In this document: positions 39,558 through 48,483 of the stretch, piece after piece | How positions within the stretch are numbered: position 1 is the first letter of the stretch | How the letters are laid out: each line of letters starts with the position of its first letter | From: JAWXUK01 sp044432725 | GTDB lineage: Bacteria; Bacillota; Clostridia; Oscillospirales; Oscillospiraceae | DNA: 64,000 nucleotides | Direction of reading: 5' to 3' | Assembly: GCA_044432725.1 (NCBI GenBank) | Contig: JAWXUL010000012.1 | Location: 1 to 64,000, forward strand | Translations under genes and position numbers: made by a program | Notes under the pieces: generated by a model | The model's database searches: none | What the model saw: the letters and a program-made list of their open reading frames with translations, nothing else | Told to the model about the DNA's origin: nothing

Positions 39558-41468
39558 CTAAGTCAAGTCCTCCATCATTGCCTCATAATTTTCTGGGGAG
39601 AGATATCCCAGTAAGGTGCCATATTGGGTCAATGTCACAAGGTCTTTGTTATGCCATGTGTACTGTGCACTACTCTGTGCATGATAATCGTATACTGGAA
39701 TCATCTCTGCTAAAAATGCCTTTTGATGGGCTTCTTCCAGTTCCACAAAGCGTAGGCGTTCGCTTCCTACTTGCAGATGAAAATTATCTCGATGACCATC
39801 TACTCTGGCAGCAGATTCCACAGGGTCAGGTGGTTTAAGAATCTCCAAGGCTTCTGTGTGAATATGATACAAAGGGAAGTATTTTGTGGCTGAATAATTG
39901 TTGTGGTCGTAATAGGCAAGACAAAGTACAGGGGTGTTTTCTGCTAGAAATTCAGGGGTGAGCTGGTCTATCTCTGCCAAAACACTGTCATAAATCACTC
40001 GAAAAGTTCTATAGGACAGGACACCGCTGTAGTTATAATGGTATGACACACTTATGGTGTTTTGATCAAAGTCATCTCGTGCCATCTGTCTTTCCATCTC
40101 CGTCAATTCTTCCTCAGTCAAGTTGTAATTGTGGGATTTCAGGAGATATTCTGTGGAAGTCACCAAGGATAGATAGTCCTCTTGAGAGAGAAAGGCGTTG
40201 CTGTATTCTCGCTGATAGGAAGTGCCGTTGTTCAGCTTTACTGTCACATCACTACCTACGGAAACTTTATCTTCGTCATTCCTTTCCGCTGTCACCACAT
40301 CAGATATCATTTCATGGAGAATCGCCACATTTTCGGGACTTTCCACGGTGACACCTTGCCATGTGATGGAGGAAATCTTGTCCAGTGGTTCCTGTCTACG
40401 GTCATAGCCAGTCATATCAAAGTAAATCACTGTTGCCGTCACAAATAAAATGCCATACAAAAGGAGAAAATGTTTTTTATTTCTCAAACCTGCTCGAATG
40501 TCCATTTCAAAGAGCATTTCAAAGGCGATGTGGAGAATCAATGCCAAAATAAAGGCACCTAGCAAGTAATGGAACAAATTTGCCCGAAGGGTTAGCATGA
40601 AAATCACCCCACCAAGACTTCCTCCACAGAGAACGCCCAAGCCTTTGATGATAAAGTGAAAGGGTTTCACTGCGACAGGATTGCCAGCATTTTCCGAAGG
40701 ACGTTTTAGGAAAAACACAAAGGAAAGTGCCGTCATCACCAAGGCTTGGAGGATTAAATAGCCGTAAACCTGTTCTTGCTCCCCTCTTTCCAGCACCATA
40801 TAAAATGGCGTTGTCCAACGTGCTGTAGTTGCAATTTGTGCCCCCCCACGAGCAAAGAAGTCCAGAAATTCCTCACAAAGTCCATAAAACACAAAACAAA
40901 GTGCAGTAGGGGCAAGGGAAAAGCCAAAGCCAGAACAAACTGCCATAAAAGTATTCCCTGTCACAATGGTACCAAGACAAGCAAAGGCATAAACACTGGA
41001 ATAAAACAAAGAAATTTCCAGTGCTTCCCCTAAAATCTCTGAAAAAGTGGGGAGGTCAGTAAAAACAGTCCCCCAAGCCACAAAATAGGAACACAAGTAG
41101 TTCAGTAGGAAAGGCAGCAAAAACGTCACGATGCCGAAGGAAAAACGATGGAGGAAAATCGCTTCTGCTTTCACAGGTAGGCTGTGAAAAAAGTCCACTT
41201 CTGCCTTGTTGTTGAGGTATTTAAACAGGGCGATTGCCGTGACAAAAGCAAGAAAAAAAGTGGGGATGAGCAAGGTGTCACTACTTGTAAAAAAGTATGT
41301 CACTATGCCAGAATCGCCATCTCCTTGGAGCAATTCCATGGCTTGCATGAGAATGGGCAGGGTAAAACAGAGAAAATACACTGCAAAACACATGAGAGCA
41401 AGCCAATGGTATTGTTTTAAGTTCCCTGAAGGATTTTTCTTTTTATTGGATGAGTTTTTTAAGGTCAT
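39558..41468 (-). CDS. ABC transporter permease-like membrane protein, 636 aa
   Basis: The N-terminal two thirds contain about eight to ten membrane segments (LALMCFAVYFLCFTLPILMQ; FGIVTFLLPFLLNYLCSYFV; HYLLGAFILALILHIAFEML), followed by a soluble ~250-residue C-terminal region (VTVESPENVAILHEMISDVV and on) on one face of the membrane. The plan fits permeases of the GntR-controlled Ytr/ABC-2 type that carry an extra domain. The gene overlaps the upstream ATPase gene by 26 bases, so they are translationally coupled and form one transporter. The substrate is unknown; such systems often respond to cell-wall antibiotics. Confidence 0.75.
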   Translation of the reverse strand: MTLKNSSNKKKNPSGNLKQYHWLALMCFAVYFLCFTLPILMQAMELLQGDGDSGIVTYFFTSSDTLLIPTFFLAFVTAIALFKYLNNKAEVDFFHSLPVKAEAIFLHRFSFGIVTFLLPFLLNYLCSYFVAWGTVFTDLPTFSEILGEALEISLFYSSVYAFACLGTIVTGNTFMAVCSGFGFSLAPTALCFVFYGLCEEFLDFFARGGAQIATTARWTTPFYMVLERGEQEQVYGYLILQALVMTALSFVFFLKRPSENAGNPVAVKPFHFIIKGLGVLCGGSLGGVIFMLTLRANLFHYLLGAFILALILHIAFEMLFEMDIRAGLRNKKHFLLLYGILFVTATVIYFDMTGYDRRQEPLDKISSITWQGVTVESPENVAILHEMISDVVTAERNDEDKVSVGSDVTVKLNNGTSYQREYSNAFLSQEDYLSLVTSTEYLLKSHNYNLTEEELTEMERQMARDDFDQNTISVSYHYNYSGVLSYRTFRVIYDSVLAEIDQLTPEFLAENTPVLCLAYYDHNNYSATKYFPLYHIHTEALEILKPPDPVESAARVDGHRDNFHLQVGSERLRFVELEEAHQKAFLAEMIPVYDYHAQSSAQYTWHNKDLVTLTQYGTLLGYLSPENYEAMMEDLT

Positions 41469-42333
41469 AACCTTTCGCCTCCGTTTCTGTGATAAATATT
41501 TCTTCTAGGGTCAGGGGCAACGCTTCGTAAAATACTGGAGATAGTGCTTCTAATTTCTGATTGATTTCCTCAATTTCCCCTCGAATGGTCAACGTATAAA
41601 GAGATCCACGATTCTGGGAATTAACCACGTTTAAAGAGGAAAAATCAGGTATTTCTGGAAAAATGCACTGGATTTTATAAATTCCCAGTTTTAAGCTGTC
41701 CAAATGATTGGAAACCAGCATGCCTCCCTTGTAGAGTAAGCCGATATGCTCGCAAATGTCCTCTACCTCTCGCAAATTGTGAGAAGCGATGATAAGAGTC
41801 AAACCTCTCTCTTCCATTTCAAGGGAAAAAATGGATTTCACCCCTTGACGCATCACAGGGTCTAAGCCGTCAAAGGTTTCGTCGCAAAAGATGTATTTTG
41901 TCCCTGCTGAAATGCCCAAAATAATAGAAAGTTGCTTTTTCATGCCCTTAGAAAAAGTACGGATTTTACGGTCTTTGGGTAGGTCGAATTTGCTCAAATA
42001 ATCATAAAATTTCTCCTGTTGAAAGTCAGGATAAAGGTCGCCATAGTATTGGCACATATCCGTAGGGCGACTGTTTGGGAAAAAGTGTTGCTCGTCGGAA
42101 ATATAGAAAAAGTTCTTTTTTGCATTGGGATTGTTGAATACATCTTCCCCTTCCACAGTAATAGTGCCACCATCGGGGCGAATCACCCCTGTAAGCATAC
42201 GAATCACCGTGGATTTCCCTGCCCCATTGGTACCAATCAAGCCGAACACTTGCTTGTCTTGAATGGTCAAGGACAAATCTTCTACGGCTGTTACTTGGTC
42301 AAAGTTTTTTTTAATCTTCGTTGCGATGATCAT
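41443..42333 (-). CDS. ABC transporter ATP-binding protein
   Basis: 296 aa with intact nucleotide-binding motifs: Walker A LIGTNGAGKSTVIRML, signature FSKGMKKQLSIILG, Walker B YIFCDETFDGLDP and a switch His in LIIASHNLREV. A C-terminal ~80-residue extension follows. The signature is FSKGM rather than LSGGQ, common in the antibiotic-type ATPases of this class. It overlaps the GntR gene upstream by 23 bases and the permease gene downstream by 26 bases. Confidence 0.92.
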   Translation of the reverse strand: MIIATKIKKNFDQVTAVEDLSLTIQDKQVFGLIGTNGAGKSTVIRMLTGVIRPDGGTITVEGEDVFNNPNAKKNFFYISDEQHFFPNSRPTDMCQYYGDLYPDFQQEKFYDYLSKFDLPKDRKIRTFSKGMKKQLSIILGISAGTKYIFCDETFDGLDPVMRQGVKSIFSLEMEERGLTLIIASHNLREVEDICEHIGLLYKGGMLVSNHLDSLKLGIYKIQCIFPEIPDFSSLNVVNSQNRGSLYTLTIRGEIEEINQKLEALSPVFYEALPLTLEEIFITETEAKGYDLKKLIQ

Positions 42334-42694
42334 AAAATTCCCTCCTCTGTGTTTCTATCCATTGGTCAAATTCTGCTTCTGTCAGTCCGTATAATACGGC
42401 TGTTTGTAGATTTTTATGTGCCAGTTCTAATGTTTCTTCTGTCATTTTTGTCTTGAGGTCAATTTTTGACACAAAATTACCGATGCCTTTCACCGAGTAA
42501 ATCGTCCCACGTTGTTCTAAGAGTGCATAGGCTTTTTGGATGGTGTTGTGATTCGTGGATAACTCTATGCCCAAAGTACGAACAGTGGGCAGTTTTTCCT
42601 CTGGGACCAACACACCCAAGGCAATTAATCGCTCGATGGAATGGACAATCTGCTCATAAATGGGAGTACGGTCGGTGTAATCAATGGTGATCAT
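42311..42694 (-). CDS. GntR-family (YtrA-type) transcriptional regulator
   Basis: 127 aa. An N-terminal winged HTH (DRTPIYEQIVHSIERLIALG; LPTVRTLGIELSTNHNTIQK; GIGNFVSK) is followed by only a short ~45-residue dimerisation tail, the YtrA subfamily layout. First gene of the GntR-ATPase-permease operon, so probably an autorepressor released when the ligand or drug is present. The operator candidate lies directly upstream at 42723-42752. RBS AAGGAGG precedes ATG 42694. Confidence 0.9.
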   Translation of the reverse strand: MITIDYTDRTPIYEQIVHSIERLIALGVLVPEEKLPTVRTLGIELSTNHNTIQKAYALLEQRGTIYSVKGIGNFVSKIDLKTKMTEETLELAHKNLQTAVLYGLTEAEFDQWIETQRREFYDHRNED

Positions 42695-42722
42695 AAAAAT
42701 CCTCCTTTCTTTTTTAGTATGC

Positions 42723-42774
42723 GTGTACTAGATATCATAGTACACAGTGTACACGATAATTTTTCTTTTGTCAA
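42723..42774 (-). promoter_or_regulatory. Promoter and operator of the GntR-ABC operon
   Basis: Minus-strand promoter TTGACA (42774-42769), 17-bp spacer, TACACT (42751-42746). Two palindromes overlap its start: GTGTACTA (42723-42730) with TAGTACAC (42738-42745), and GTACACAGTGTAC (42740-42752), which covers the -10 box. Repression by a GntR dimer at these sites is the simple model. Confidence 0.7.
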
Positions 42775-42892
42775 GAGGGTTTTGAAAAAAATTTTTGAAT
42801 TTTTCTGTAAGCACTATTGGAAGAGAGGAACCCTTGGATAGGAAAAGACATTTCTCCAAACACATTCCAATCCATTTTAGAGATGAAAAGCA

Positions 42893-42919
42893 CCAATTTG
42901 TACAGACAGTACAAATTGG
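42893..42919. repeat. Hairpin repeat sharing a core with 52519-52539
   Basis: CCAATTTGTAC, loop AGACA, GTACAAATTGG. With its flank it reads CGCCCCAATTTGTAC on the minus strand, against CGCCCCATTTTGTAC at 52512 on the plus strand, so both are copies of a small dispersed palindrome. Confidence 0.45.
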
Positions 42920-43002
42920 GGCGTATCTTTTCACGAGTAATTCCGTCTTTTCCACAGGAGTGCATTCAGGGATTTTTCTTTAGTAAGCCTTTATTGCCTT
43001 AA

Positions 43003-43040
43003 AAAAAGTTGTAAATTCTGAATGAATTTACAACTTTTTT
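43003..43040. terminator. Terminator after the chemoreceptor gene
   Basis: AAAAAGTTGTAAATTC (from 43003) pairs with GAATTTACAACTTTTTT (to 43040). T-run and A-run on both sides make it usable in either direction. Confidence 0.75.
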
Positions 43041-43087
43041 CTATAATTTAAGGAGAGAGAAGGAGTTATTTGTACTTATACTAGCGT

Positions 43088-45154
43088 TTAGATATCTTCT
43101 GAGTATGATAAACTAGATTTTTCGTCGTGCAATGTTTTAAATTGTTCTATGGTAGTTTGCATGACAGTTGCTTGACTTGCAAGCTCTTCAGAAGTTGCTG
43201 CAGACTGCTCACTGATGGCAGAGTTGGTTTGTAGCACTGCGGTAATTTCTTGAATACCATCAGAAATTTGATTAATTGCTACGGATTGGTCTTCTGATGA
43301 TTGTGTAATATCTTCCAAAGCACCCATATAACTATCCACAAATGCAATGACATCTTGCAAGCCTTTGGCACTTTGTTCCACCAAATCGCTTCCCACTTTC
43401 ACCGCACGTACTGTTTCCTCGATAAGAGATGTGGTCTCGTGCACAGCTGTGCTGGTACGAGTGGACAAATTACGCACTTCTTCTGCCACAACAGCAAATC
43501 CACGCCCAGCTGTGCCGGCTCTGGCTGCTTCCACTGCTGCGTTTAGTGCAAGGATATTGGTTTGGAATGCAACATCTTCAATGGTATTGACAATCTTTTG
43601 AATACCTTCACTGGTACGATTGATTTCGTCCATAGAGTGCACCATTTCCACCATGATGTCATTATTTTTTTTCAACTCTATGGCTGCTTGATGGGAACAA
43701 GTGTTGACGTGGTGTACATTTTTATTCGTGTCTACGATGTGTTGGGTGATATTGCTGATACTTTGATTTAATTCCTCTACACTATCAGACTGCTTTGCTG
43801 CACCTTCAGACAAACTTTGGGAACCAGTTGCCACATAATTAGAGCCCACATTCACCTGTTCCACGGTGGCTTTGATGCCGTCTAAAGCAGAAGAAATGAG
43901 ATGTTGGAAATCATTGATAGAGCTTTTGATTTCTGCAAAATCGCCAAGGAATTTCATATCACTACTTGCCGTAAAGTCACCTTGACTGCACATAGAGAGG
44001 AGACGTTTAATCTCATCAATGTACAAAGAAAGATTGTGAATGGTAAAACGCAAATCATTTGCCAAGGCACCCAATTCATTATTTGCCTCATATTCCAGTA
44101 TAAAATGAGTATCTCCTTGAGAAAGAGCATTCATTGCTTCTTGAATGTATTTCATCGGTTTCAAAGAAATAGACACAGTGACAGACGCAAGTACCAAGGT
44201 AGCAATGATAGATCCTGACAACAAAGCCAATAAAATCAAACGAATTTCGTTAGAATCACTGTTAAATTCCGATGCATCAATGCTTGTGACGATTGTCCAG
44301 TCAAAATTTCCTACTTTGCCGACTTCACCCATGCGAGCTACACCATCCATGGTAAAAGAAAGCAAAGTATTGCTGGGATTGCTTAACTCTCCATTTAAAA
44401 TATCTCCGCCTAAGGCAAGCTTGCTATAATCTTGACTAATGTAACTGACTGTTTCATGACCGATGATTTGCATATCTCCCCCTAAGACAAAGGAGCTACC
44501 AGTTTCACCGAAGTGGGAAGCAGCAATCAAATCTGCCACAAAGTCAATGGATAAATCTACAAATGTAACACCGAGAACGGTTCCATTGGAAATCACAGGG
44601 TAACAAACAGAAACCACCATGTCATTGATTTCTGTATCTAAATAGGGTGATGTGATATGGGATTGTTTTGTTAACACAGGGGTATAATAATCCCACTCTG
44701 CAAAAGAAAAGCTATCGTCTGAATAATCGCCATCATTTGCAATATAGCCATCTTGCGCCACGCTCATGACCCCAACAAACATTACTTCATCAGGATATTG
44801 CATAGCCACATTATTCATCCCTGCGATGATGGTAGCGGCTTTATCATTCAGGTGCATGGGGTTATTTTTATCACTTTCTTCCAAAAGCTGAACCAAGGTA
44901 TCGTTTTGAGATAATACCATGGCAACACTGATGTATTCATGGAGTGTGTGGGCAATATCATTTGAAATATTAGAAACAATTTCTTGTAAATAGTCCCCTT
45001 CTTTTTCCCGTAACGCATCCTTTGTCATTTCTCCTACTACAAACAGTAGAAAGAAATTCACCAAAACCGTCAACAATCCTAGACGTCGTATCATTGTTTT
45101 TGCCACAGAACCTGTAATCTCTCGCTTGTATTTTCTTCTTTCTTTCCCTCTCAC
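43088..45154 (-). CDS. Methyl-accepting chemotaxis protein (dCache, HAMP, MA domains)
   Basis: 688 aa. Transmembrane helix 1 near 24-44 (LGLLTVLVNFFLLFVVG), a ~260-residue extracellular double-Cache-like sensor (FVGVMSVAQDGYIAND; YTPVLTKQSHITSPYLD; VVSVCYPVISNGTVLGV), helix 2 near 310-330 (IRLILLALLSGSIIATLVLA), HAMP, then a signalling domain with the tip IVNTIEDVAFQTNILALNAA and VEAARAGTAGRGFAVVAEEV. Start is GTG 45154 after AAGGAG. The sensor type usually binds amino acids or other small metabolites. It has no che genes beside it and presumably joins receptor arrays elsewhere in the cell. Confidence 0.92.
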   Translation of the reverse strand: MRGKERRKYKREITGSVAKTMIRRLGLLTVLVNFFLLFVVGEMTKDALREKEGDYLQEIVSNISNDIAHTLHEYISVAMVLSQNDTLVQLLEESDKNNPMHLNDKAATIIAGMNNVAMQYPDEVMFVGVMSVAQDGYIANDGDYSDDSFSFAEWDYYTPVLTKQSHITSPYLDTEINDMVVSVCYPVISNGTVLGVTFVDLSIDFVADLIAASHFGETGSSFVLGGDMQIIGHETVSYISQDYSKLALGGDILNGELSNPSNTLLSFTMDGVARMGEVGKVGNFDWTIVTSIDASEFNSDSNEIRLILLALLSGSIIATLVLASVTVSISLKPMKYIQEAMNALSQGDTHFILEYEANNELGALANDLRFTIHNLSLYIDEIKRLLSMCSQGDFTASSDMKFLGDFAEIKSSINDFQHLISSALDGIKATVEQVNVGSNYVATGSQSLSEGAAKQSDSVEELNQSISNITQHIVDTNKNVHHVNTCSHQAAIELKKNNDIMVEMVHSMDEINRTSEGIQKIVNTIEDVAFQTNILALNAAVEAARAGTAGRGFAVVAEEVRNLSTRTSTAVHETTSLIEETVRAVKVGSDLVEQSAKGLQDVIAFVDSYMGALEDITQSSEDQSVAINQISDGIQEITAVLQTNSAISEQSAATSEELASQATVMQTTIEQFKTLHDEKSSLSYSEDI

Positions 45155-45261
45155 CTTAATCTCTCCTTACATGTATTTATTATACTGAATCATAATATCA
45201 CACTTTGAAGAATATGTCTAGTTATTTTGTAAAAAAATGTCTAAATTTCAAAATAAAAGTG

Positions 45262-45294
45262 AAATTGACATCTCCTGAGAAGAGATGTCAATTT
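45262..45294. terminator. Hairpin between chemoreceptor and GGDEF/EAL genes
   Basis: AAATTGACATCTC (45262-45274) pairs with GAGATGTCAATTT (45282-45294). The left arm recurs in the hairpin at 52576-52608, so it belongs to a small repeat family. Position fits a terminator of the gene at 45375. Confidence 0.45.
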
Positions 45295-45319
45295 GTTCTA
45301 ATATTTTGTTTTCACCATG

Positions 45320-45357
45320 CAACGATCTTTTTTGTGCAAATAGCACAAAAACTCGTT
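45320..45357 (-). terminator. Terminator of the GGDEF/EAL gene
   Basis: Stem of CAACGA and TTTTTTGTGC on the left with GCACAAAAA and CGTTG on the right, 18 bases beyond the stop at 45375. Confidence 0.5.
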
Positions 45358-45374
45358 GAATCTAAGATGAGTCT

Positions 45375-47456
45375 TTATTGTCTTATATACTTTTCTTCAA
45401 ATTCAGACACAGGAATGGGACGTGAGTAAAAATAACCTTGTCCCAAATGACAGCCTAAATCATGTAGCATTTTTGCCTGACTTTCGTCCTCTATCCCTTC
45501 AGCAAGGGTAGAAGCACCATCCAATTCGTTGCACATGGTCAAAACATTTTTCACAAGAATATGATTTTGAGAATTGGTAATCAGATGATCCACCAAACTT
45601 TTATCCAATTTCACTTCATCCACTCGAATTTGAGCCAATGTGACAATATTGGAATAGGCACAGCCAAAATCGTCCAGAGAAATATTGAATCCGTTTTCTT
45701 TAAAGGCAGAAATCAGGGCAGAAGCCACATTATTCTCAATCAGACCCACACGTTCGGTCACCTCTATCACCAAAAGTTCATGCGGGATTTCGAATTTATC
45801 GCAGATTTCTACGATGGTATCCACAATGCCGTATTCTTGTAGCGTAACACGGCTTAAATTCACGGAAATGGGTATGCCTTTTCCTGTTTTGATCCAAGTC
45901 GCCAGAAGTCTACACACTTCATTCACCACAAACAAATCAATATGACGAATCACAGATTTCTGCTCATATAGCGAAATAAATTGGTCTGGGAAGACCATTT
46001 TTTGATTTTTCTTGTCAAATCTTCGGATCAGTGCTTCTGCACCATAAAGTGAGGCGTCCTTTAATATCACTTGTGGTTGGAGGTAAATCATAAACTCGCC
46101 ATCATCTAAGAAAGAAAGTAAATCGCTGAGGGTACTGTCAGAAATTTCATCAAATCTGCGGTTGGAACTGTGATAATATTCTTGCTTGTTGATGTACATC
46201 ATAGTGTCTGCTTCACGGATCAGCTGACCACAATCAAAGCGACCAGCCCCCCAAGCGTGACCAAGGGCAAAAATATTGCTATCCTCTTCCTTTAGTTTTT
46301 CACGCAAGGAGAGAATTTGGCTTTCAAAGGCTTCTTTCTCTACTTCTGGGAAAAAAGCAACAAATTCGTCCCCTGCGATACGAAAAATATCTGTTTCAAA
46401 AAACGCTTTAATGATTTCAGAAGCCTTTTTGATAAAGCCGTCACCTTTTGCATAACCATATTCAGCATTGATTTTCCGTAAGCCGTTGACGTTTGCCAGA
46501 AAGACACCTAATGTTTTGGGTGGATTTTCTTGAAACTCGTCCACTTTACTTGCGTAAAAAGAGCGATTATAAAAACCTGTGAGAATATCTTTATCGTTCA
46601 GCTCTTCAATAGAAGAAGAAAATTCTGTTTGAGCAATTTCTTTTTCCATAAATCTTGTGACTGCTTGTAACAAACGGAAATCCGCTTTTTTGTTTTTACG
46701 ATTACTCACAATTACCATGCCCAAGGCTTCACTGTTGGTATCTTCCACCACTGAAGCCACGATATTTTCCAGATGAAAGGCATTGAGAACCTCTGCTTCT
46801 ACCGAATCCATAGAAAAACTATTATGCTCTCTTGCTGTATCAATGATTCCTGCTTCATTACCAGATTCAAACCAAGCCAGTAATTTTTTGGCATCCATTT
46901 TTTCACTCAAATCAGGGGTAACAGTGATGCTTTCATTTTTGGTCCAATTGAAGGCACAAGGTATTTTCATTGTACTTCGGTCTACCAGATAAAGGTACGC
47001 CTTGTCTGCATTGTAAAATTCACCTAATATTTTGAGTAGCTCCAGATTTCGAGTGGTTTCATCATTGGTTAAGGTGGCAATACACTTACTTAATGTATTT
47101 TCAAAGGTAAAATCGGATACTTCGTTACCATTTATGGGTTTCAGGGAACAAAATATCACATCAGCTTTAGGAATCACAGAAAAAGTAGTAATATAACCTA
47201 AATTCAAACTTTTATTGTATACTTCTGTGAACATGGGTTGCTGAAAATCCCAATGTAATGGCGTGTTACTGATCACAGAAAAGTTCTGCTCGGCAAGGGC
47301 TACCATATAAGTTTTTCCAATGACGCCTTCTTTAGAGCCAGTAATCTTCTCTAATTCATCGTTTACATAAAAAATCTCTCTTTTTTCCATGTCTGCGAGA
47401 AAGCAAGCAAACTTTTGATTTTGTAGCAGCTGTTCCCAGTGTTCTTCTGTTTTCAC
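45375..47456 (-). CDS. GAF-like/degenerate GGDEF/EAL c-di-GMP phosphodiesterase (paralogue)
   Basis: 693 aa with the same plan as 31775-33871: N-terminal PAS-like (CFLADMEKREIFYVNDELEK), GAF-like (GEFYNADKAYLYLVDRSTMK), a GGDEF domain reduced to AGDEF (FRIAGDEFVAFF) without an I-site, and a complete EAL domain (AEALIRRF, VNLSR, EVTER, DDFGCAYSN, KLDKSLVD, AEGIED, GQGYFYSRP). Predicted to hydrolyse c-di-GMP. The two paralogues differ most in the N-terminal sensor part, consistent with different inputs. Monocistronic. It follows divergently from the marR-MATE region. Confidence 0.87.
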   Translation of the reverse strand: MKTEEHWEQLLQNQKFACFLADMEKREIFYVNDELEKITGSKEGVIGKTYMVALAEQNFSVISNTPLHWDFQQPMFTEVYNKSLNLGYITTFSVIPKADVIFCSLKPINGNEVSDFTFENTLSKCIATLTNDETTRNLELLKILGEFYNADKAYLYLVDRSTMKIPCAFNWTKNESITVTPDLSEKMDAKKLLAWFESGNEAGIIDTAREHNSFSMDSVEAEVLNAFHLENIVASVVEDTNSEALGMVIVSNRKNKKADFRLLQAVTRFMEKEIAQTEFSSSIEELNDKDILTGFYNRSFYASKVDEFQENPPKTLGVFLANVNGLRKINAEYGYAKGDGFIKKASEIIKAFFETDIFRIAGDEFVAFFPEVEKEAFESQILSLREKLKEEDSNIFALGHAWGAGRFDCGQLIREADTMMYINKQEYYHSSNRRFDEISDSTLSDLLSFLDDGEFMIYLQPQVILKDASLYGAEALIRRFDKKNQKMVFPDQFISLYEQKSVIRHIDLFVVNEVCRLLATWIKTGKGIPISVNLSRVTLQEYGIVDTIVEICDKFEIPHELLVIEVTERVGLIENNVASALISAFKENGFNISLDDFGCAYSNIVTLAQIRVDEVKLDKSLVDHLITNSQNHILVKNVLTMCNELDGASTLAEGIEDESQAKMLHDLGCHLGQGYFYSRPIPVSEFEEKYIRQ

Positions 47457-47937
47457 GGCTCACACTCCATTTCCTGTTATTTTAATTTATCTTTTCTTGT
47501 AAATTGAAAACGGATAAGATGAGGTATTACCTTAATATTCTCCATAATCAGTTACATGCAATTATATCACAAATTCCACCAGAAAACAATATCATACAAC
47601 AAACGAAAATGTCAAATTTTTCTTTTTCTTCGCCATACACTTTATATGTTTTGCTATGTTAGCCATTTATTATCTTTGTCTTCTTCCAATCGATAGGATA
47701 ATAAAAAGGCAACAAGTGGTTCTCCCACAGGCTACCCTTTGCGATAAAATCAATATCTCAAAAGAAAGGGGGGTTCTATGGTTTGTTCTTTTGAACACGA
47801 ATATTAAGGCAGCTTATATTCTGATCAGTTTTTTAACAGGTTCCCACAACAGCTTTTGTGAGTTTCGGCAAAATAAAACAGTTTATTCCAATTCGCTTGT
47901 GCAAATCACTAAATCTGTGCCATGAAAAATTTTTATC
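47457..47937. other. Intergenic region before the marR promoter
   Basis: AT-rich divergent control region. A plus-strand frame near 47656-47925 has no ribosome binding site and no recognisable content; I do not call it a gene. Confidence 0.4.
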
Positions 47938-47982
47938 TTGACATTTTTTAATACTGTGCTATACTTATATTATGATAGCACA
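47938..47982 (+). promoter_or_regulatory. Promoter and operator of the marR-MATE operon
   Basis: TTGACA (47938-47943), 16-bp spacer, TATACT (47960-47965). The perfect palindrome TGTGCTAT (47955-47962) ... ATAGCACA (47975-47982) covers the -10 box, as expected for MarR autorepression. Confidence 0.7.
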
Positions 47983-48006
47983 CTATCGAAACAGTACACA
48001 TAGGAG

Positions 48007-48483
48007 GTGTATCCTATAGAACAGGAACATTTGGGGAAAATTCTACATCAAATCGGAATTATGAATCTGAAACAAATCAATCATCGTCTCAATCAGTTCG
48101 ATTTAAGTATGGCACAAGGGCTTGTTTTGATTTTCTTAGAAGAAGCAGAGGGACACGAACTAGCCATAAAAACCTTAGAAAAAATGTCTGAAACATCACA
48201 ACCTACCATGTTAGGCGTGATCAATAGGCTGGAACAAAAGAATTTTGTCAGCACCCATCTCTCAATAAAAAGAAAAAAGATGGTAAAAATCACAAAGGAT
48301 GGTTTAAATACCATACCTAAAATAAAAGATTGTATTGAAGAAGTGGAAAAAATTTTCTTCTACGATTTCTCACAGGGAGAGCATACTATTTTTATGGAGC
48401 TACTTCAAAAATCTAAAAACAACCTTTTACAATATCACGCTATCGATGAACAGTTGGAAATGGAGAATCACAATGAACAATGA
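48007..48483 (+). CDS. MarR-family transcriptional regulator
   Basis: About 155 aa with winged-HTH content (FDLSMAQGLVLIFLEEAEGH; SETSQPTMLGVINRLEQKNF; VSTHLSIKRKKMVKITKDGL). The start is unclear. The GTG at 48007 overlaps the only good RBS (AGGAGG, 48002-48007). The codon at ideal distance is ATA 48016, giving xEQEHLGKILHQIG, the expected MarR N terminus; the next ATG (48061) would cut the first helix. Either AUA is used or a start codon has mutated. It overlaps the MATE gene by 11 bases and probably represses it via the palindrome at 47955-47982. Confidence 0.82.
   Translation: MYPIEQEHLGKILHQIGIMNLKQINHRLNQFDLSMAQGLVLIFLEEAEGHELAIKTLEKMSETSQPTMLGVINRLEQKNFVSTHLSIKRKKMVKITKDGLNTIPKIKDCIEEVEKIFFYDFSQGEHTIFMELLQKSKNNLLQYHAIDEQLEMENHNEQ

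Noticed and set aside
39437..39838. Plus-strand frame overlapping the permease gene end
   Set aside because: It is antisense to the permease coding sequence with no RBS and no protein-like features.
47656..47925. 89-codon plus-strand frame before marR
   Set aside because: No RBS, no recognisable protein pattern, lies in a divergent control region.
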